Source: an uncultured Verrucomicrobiales bacterium
Lineage (GTDB): Bacteria; Verrucomicrobiota; Verrucomicrobiae; Limisphaerales; CANJSG01
Reading direction: 5' to 3'
DNA length: 6,621 bases
NCBI GenBank assembly: GCA_946480965.1
Contig: CAMLMI010000269.1
Span: 1 to 6,621, forward strand
In this document: piece after piece, positions 5,531 to 6,621 of the stretch
Layout of the letters: each line of letters begins with the position of its first letter
How positions within the stretch are numbered: position 1 is the stretch's first letter
The notes under the pieces: model-generated
The model's database searches: none
Told to the model about the DNA's origin: nothing
Seen by the model: only the letters and a program-made list of their open reading frames with translations
Translations under genes and position numbers: made by a program

Positions 5531-6621
5531 ATGGCGTTTGTTCATCCGAAGAAATACGACGTGATCGTGGTGGGAGCCGGCCATGCCGGTGTGGAAGCCG
5601 CCTTGGCGGCTGCCCGCATGGGTTGTGAGACCCTGCTGCTGACGATCAACGCCGACACCATTGGCCAGATGTCCTGCAATCCAGCCATCGGCGGCTTGGC
5701 CAAAGGGCATTTGGTCCGGGAAATCGACGCCTTGGGCGGTGAGATGGGCAAATGCACCGATATGACCGGGCTTCAGTTCCGGATGCTGAACACCAAGAAG
5801 GGGCCGTCCGTGTGGGCTCCCCGAGCTCAGTGCGACAAGAAAGCCTACCAGTTCCGGATGAAATGGGTCTGTGAACGCACGGATCGGTTGGACGTGCGCC
5901 AAGCGCAGACGACGAGCTTGATCCTGAAGGATGGGGTAGTGAGCGGAGTGGGAACTTCGTTGGATGTGGAATACCACGGCACTTGCGTGGTGGTGACGAC
6001 CGGCACCTTTTTGCGGGGATTGATGCACATAGGGTCCAACCAACAAAAAGGGGGACGTGCAGGCGAAGCGGCCGCGATGAGCTTGAGCGATTCCCTGAAG
6101 GAAGCTGGCTTGGAGCTGGGACGGTTAAAGACCGGCACCCCTCCCCGCCTATTGAAGAAGTCCATCGACTTTGCCCAGACCGGAATCCAGCCCGGAGATG
6201 AACCGGTGCCGTTTTTTAGCTACTGGAAAGATGATCTGTTCCACGTGGAACAAGAGGGGAGTTTGCCGGGAATAGAGCCCAAGAGCTTCGATCCGTTTTT
6301 CCCCACCCCGACGTTCCCGGGAGTGTTCCACGTGGAACGTGGAACACGCCACCCCGTTCCGCCTGGCAGCATCTTGGCCCAGATCGGGGGACAGTTGCCC
6401 TGTTACATCACCTTCACCACGGAACGAACGGCGGAATTGATCCGGGCCAATCTCCACAAGTCGCCGATGTATTCCGGGGTCATCGAAGGCATCGGGCCGC
6501 GCTATTGCCCGTCCATTGAGGACAAGATCGTGAAGTTCGCTGAGAAAGAGCGGCATCAGGTCTTTCTGGAGCCGGAAGGCATTGCGACCGACGAAATCTA
6601 CGTGAACGGCTTTTCCACTAG
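5531..6621 (+). CDS. mnmG: tRNA uridine-5-carboxymethylaminomethyl modification enzyme MnmG (GidA), N-terminal part with parS-bearing insertion
   Basis: MnmG is an FAD-dependent cytoplasmic enzyme that works with the GTPase MnmE to modify the wobble uridine (U34) of several tRNAs. The window covers 363 codons of an expected 620 or more. Seen in order: the dinucleotide-binding motif GAGHAG (15-20), SCNPAIGGLAKGHL (48-61), NTKKGPSVWAPRAQ, TTGTFLRG, GGRAGE, LKTGTPPR, PCYITFT (from 290), HKSPMYSG, GIGPRYCPSIEDKI, EPEG and YVNGFST. The start ATG at 5531 places the FAD motif at the usual distance; only a weak GAAG lies upstream. Odd: residues 232-288 form a proline-rich segment where E. coli MnmG, from memory, has only about 10 residues. 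The segment encodes LFHVEQ (236-241) and VFHVER (265-270), each the translation of a parS palindrome. The gene is divergent from the DUF1553 operon. Confidence 0.97.
   Translation, partial: MAFVHPKKYDVIVVGAGHAGVEAALAAARMGCETLLLTINADTIGQMSCNPAIGGLAKGHLVREIDALGGEMGKCTDMTGLQFRMLNTKKGPSVWAPRAQCDKKAYQFRMKWVCERTDRLDVRQAQTTSLILKDGVVSGVGTSLDVEYHGTCVVVTTGTFLRGLMHIGSNQQKGGRAGEAAAMSLSDSLKEAGLELGRLKTGTPPRLLKKSIDFAQTGIQPGDEPVPFFSYWKDDLFHVEQEGSLPGIEPKSFDPFFPTPTFPGVFHVERGTRHPVPPGSILAQIGGQLPCYITFTTERTAELIRANLHKSPMYSGVIEGIGPRYCPSIEDKIVKFAEKERHQVFLEPEGIATDEIYVNGFST
6237..6252. other. parS-like ParB binding site 1, inside mnmG
   Basis: TGTTCCACGTGGAACA is a perfect 16-bp palindrome. It fits the widely conserved chromosomal parS consensus TGTTYCACGTGRAACA and has the GTTCCACGTGGAAC core known from pseudomonads. 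ParB binds such sites to build the partition complex and load SMC near the origin. Here it encodes LFHVEQ of MnmG. Seen: the palindrome. Known: the consensus. Inferred: function in this genome. Confidence 0.85.
6324..6346. other. parS-like ParB binding site 2 with an extra overlapping half-site, inside mnmG
   Basis: The perfect 14-bp core GTTCCACGTGGAAC lies at 6325-6338, in TGTTCCACGTGGAACG (6324-6339). The 7-mer CGTGGAA is then repeated in tandem (6331-6337 and 6338-6344), so a third half-site ending in ACA follows. The outer arms GTGTTCCACG (6323-6332) and CGTGGAACAC (6338-6347) also form a perfect inverted repeat with a 5-bp centre. The start is 87 bp from the start of site 1. It encodes VFHVERGTR of MnmG. 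Confidence 0.8.

Noticed and set aside
5477..6046. Minus-strand 189-codon frame opposite the start of mnmG
   Set aside because: It is antisense to conserved MnmG motifs and crosses the intergenic region; a shadow frame.
1..6621. CRISPR array, tRNA, rRNA, insertion sequence or phage genes
   Set aside because: No regularly spaced repeats, no tRNA-like cloverleaf, no transposase or phage motif was seen on either strand.

Overview
The window looks like a chromosomal segment of a PVC-superphylum bacterium, most likely Verrucomicrobiota. The main reason is the tandem pair of a planctomycete-type cytochrome/DUF1549/DUF1553 protein and a Tat-exported DUF1501 protein, a combination that is abundant in Planctomycetes and Verrucomicrobia. 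The GC-rich DNA, the MEP-pathway gene ispH and a short REP-like palindrome agree with this. The species cannot be named from the sequence alone.

Layout, left to right. Positions 1-680 (minus) hold the first 226 codons of ispH, cut by the window edge. Positions 681-871 are a non-coding gap with a 17-bp palindrome. Positions 872-1794 (minus) are a two-gene operon: a six-helix membrane protein followed, with a 4-nt stop/start overlap, by a 102-residue winged-helix regulator. A second, nearly identical copy of the palindrome lies just before the membrane-protein start codon, so the regulator probably controls its own operon. Positions 1818-1974 are intergenic and hold a double-hairpin REP-like element. 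Positions 1975-5411 (minus) are a second two-gene operon: a Sec-exported haem-binding DUF1549/DUF1553 protein, then, after 11 bp, a Tat-exported DUF1501 protein. Positions 5412-5530 are a divergent promoter region. Positions 5531-6621 (plus) hold the first 363 codons of mnmG (gidA), cut by the right edge.

The most interesting feature is inside mnmG. Two copies of the 14-bp palindrome GTTCCACGTGGAAC, which matches the bacterial centromere site parS bound by ParB, lie 87 bp apart in the coding frame. They fall in a proline-rich segment about 47 residues longer than the same region of E. coli MnmG as I recall it. One copy has a perfect 16-bp dyad and the other carries an extra overlapping half-site. 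A tRNA-modification gene therefore appears to double as a chromosome-partitioning site, which would place this window near oriC. mnmG is often next to rsmG and parAB in bacteria.

The second lead is the operator pair ACTTTG-N5-CAAAGT around the winged-helix/membrane-protein operon. One copy sits at the operon start. The other lies between the regulator and ispH, in the opposite orientation.
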